DNA of 64,000 bases from Paraglaciecola sp. L3A3 (GTDB taxonomy: Bacteria > Pseudomonadota > Gammaproteobacteria > Enterobacterales > Alteromonadaceae). Below, in pieces: positions 62,725 to 64,000 of this stretch. Position numbers and translations under genes: made by a program. The notes below the pieces were generated by a model. The model was not told the DNA's origin. It worked only from the letters and a program-made list of their open reading frames with translations, and made no database searches. Positions within the stretch are counted from its first letter, which is position 1; the number at the start of each line of letters is the position of its first letter. Location: positions 1 through 64,000 of the forward strand of contig NZ_CP047023.1 of assembly GCF_009796765.1 (NCBI RefSeq), given 5' to 3'.

Positions 62725-63915
62725 TTAACTTGCTTGATTTTGCAAGTGTTCTAAAGTGGTAATTACACCTCTTAACTCTGCCAAACCTCTTAATCTTCCG
62801 GTAAACGAATAACCAGGATTAATGCCTTGTTGCTCTAGTTCTTCGCCCATTAGGTGGCCATGATCTGGACGCATCGGGATTAAGTAGTCTGCTCGGCCTT
62901 CTAATTTACGGCGCTTTTGCTCATTTAATAACGCAGTAATTAGGCCAATCATGTCGTTGTCGCCGTCTAGGTGGTCTGATTCAAAGAAGGAGCCATCAGG
63001 CTCTCTTTTTACATTTCGCAGATGCACAAAGTGCACTATGTCAGAAAACTCTTTGGCAATTTCGACTAGGTTGTTGTCACAACGTGCGCCAAATGATCCG
63101 GCACATAAAGTTAAACCATTGGCTCGGCTTGGTACTGCTTGAGTTAACAGTCGCACATCTTCTGCCGTTGAAACTACTCTGGGTAAACCAAATAATGAAA
63201 AAGGTGGATCGTCAGGGTGAATACACATCTGTACTCCCGCTTCTTCTGCTGTAGGAATTATCGCTTCTAAGAACAAAATAAGGTTGCGACGCATACCTTC
63301 ATTACCTAGTTGGATAAATTCAGCAATAGCTTGCCTGATGCTGTCTCTTGAATATGATCCTTCACCACCGGGTAAACCAGCAATGATGTTTTTTTCTAGT
63401 AAGGCTTTTTCTTGTTCAGACATAGCATCTAGTCGAGTTTTAGCTTTGGCTAATAGCTCAGGTGCATAATCTTGTTCGGCGTTATCACGCTCAAGAATAT
63501 AAACGTCGTAGGCTGCAAAATCAGACATTTCAAAACGTAACGCTTTGGCTTTGTTAGGCATAGAATATAAAAGATTAGTACGGGTCCAATCTACCACCGG
63601 CATAAAGTTGTAACAGATGCTGGCTATGCCTGCTTTGCCTAAGTTTTTAATTGATATTTTGTAGTTTTCAATATGTTGTAAATAGTCACCAGTGCGTAAC
63701 TTAATATCGTTATGCAGTGGCACACTCTCTACTACTGACCAAGTTAAGTCATTGTCTTCGATTAAATTTTTGCGTGCCATTATTTCATCTAAAGACCAAG
63801 CGTCGCCAGTAGCAACATGGTGTAAAGACGTGACCACTCCTGTAGCTCCTGCTTGTTTTATGTTGGCTAAAGAAACTGTGTCTTTAGGGCCAAACCAGCG
63901 CCATGTTTCTATCAT
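62725..63915 (-). CDS. uxuA: Mannonate dehydratase
   Basis: UxuA dehydrates D-mannonate to 2-keto-3-deoxygluconate in hexuronate degradation. It has 396 residues (E. coli 394) of the TIM-barrel xylose-isomerase-like fold. Motifs are MIETWRWFGPKDTVSL, MCIHPDDPPFSLFGLPR (metal-binding His, Asp), LCAGSFGARCDNNL, FVHLRNVKREPDGSFFES and MRPDHGHLMGEE. Its ATG overlaps the stop of an upstream gene (ATGA), so it is at least the second gene of an operon entering from the right. It converges on the haem cassette. Confidence 0.95.
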   Translation of the reverse strand: MIETWRWFGPKDTVSLANIKQAGATGVVTSLHHVATGDAWSLDEIMARKNLIEDNDLTWSVVESVPLHNDIKLRTGDYLQHIENYKISIKNLGKAGIASICYNFMPVVDWTRTNLLYSMPNKAKALRFEMSDFAAYDVYILERDNAEQDYAPELLAKAKTRLDAMSEQEKALLEKNIIAGLPGGEGSYSRDSIRQAIAEFIQLGNEGMRRNLILFLEAIIPTAEEAGVQMCIHPDDPPFSLFGLPRVVSTAEDVRLLTQAVPSRANGLTLCAGSFGARCDNNLVEIAKEFSDIVHFVHLRNVKREPDGSFFESDHLDGDNDMIGLITALLNEQKRRKLEGRADYLIPMRPDHGHLMGEELEQQGINPGYSFTGRLRGLAELRGVITTLEHLQNQAS

Positions 63916-64000
63916 TTTTCTGTCTCCGCTAAATCTGCTATTTGTTGTGCGCGCATACTTAATTCTGCCGCTTTAAATGTATGGTCTTGTCTCATGGCGT
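63912..64000 (-). CDS. Partial CDS upstream of uxuA (C-terminus only)
   Basis: The last 28 codons of a gene entering from the right edge read MRQDHTFKAAELSMRAQQIA then DLAETEK, ending at a TGA that overlaps the uxuA ATG. There is too little to assign a family. Its coupling to uxuA suggests a uronate/mannonate-pathway enzyme or transporter. Confidence 0.6.
   Translation of the reverse strand, partial: AMRQDHTFKAAELSMRAQQIADLAETEK

Overview
The window reads as a chromosome segment of a marine gammaproteobacterium of the order Alteromonadales (Paraglaciecola/Glaciecola-like). This is inferred from the dnaA-dnaN-recF-gyrB start, the glyQS block, the yihI-engB-polA block, AT-rich DNA, a TonB-dependent receptor and a GH117-type agar-sugar hydrolase. 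No similarity search could be run, so family calls rest on motifs and recalled families.

Region 1 (1-31.6 kb) is a conserved housekeeping backbone: replication initiation and gyrase (dnaA, dnaN, recF, gyrB), glycyl-tRNA synthetase (glyQ, glyS), yihI, cytochrome c4, engB, polA, the Trk potassium system, rsmB-fmt-def, and the divergent LysM-dprA-smg-zinc-ribbon-tsaC-hemF-aroE-phzF series. The interest here is non-coding. Two perfect ParB-binding (parS) palindromes lie inside recF. A GGA-rich RNA of the CsrB/CsrC type lies next to yihI. A very short Spot 42 homologue lies between polA and engB and is followed by two more terminators on the same strand. Two perfect DnaA boxes lie between polA and trkH. 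Two related MITE-like elements follow gyrB.

Region 2 (31.6-44.7 kb) is an accessory area worked over by mobile DNA. It contains an exported alpha/beta hydrolase, an unrecognised membrane-anchored protein, and remnants of a TRAP-type permease, an IS66 transposase, a sulfatase, a second REP transposase and an IS91 transposase. A complete REP-associated tyrosine transposase (RAYT) is flanked by inverted copies of its likely REP target. Two near-identical 212-bp elements bracket the area. Inside it sits an intact FecI-type sigma / FecR / STN-TonB receptor / Tat-exported PhoD cluster, which suggests cell-surface-signalled uptake coupled to phosphoester cleavage.

Region 3 (44.7-64 kb) is a carbohydrate locus. 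It has an exported GH117-type hydrolase, a complete ribose/galactofuranose-type ABC importer (ATPase, permease, binding protein, second permease), and a giant one-protein hybrid two-component regulator. These are followed by four exported or membrane proteins of a type best known from Planctomycetes: PSCyt1-PSCyt2-LamG-PSD1, a DUF1501 protein, a DUF2231-cytochrome c-leucine-rich-repeat protein and a His-rich NHL propeller. Mannonate dehydratase (uxuA) converges from the right edge. The working hypothesis is a regulated module that hydrolyses, imports and perhaps oxidises an algal sugar in the periplasm using haem proteins; the four-gene haem cassette is the best candidate here for an undescribed system.
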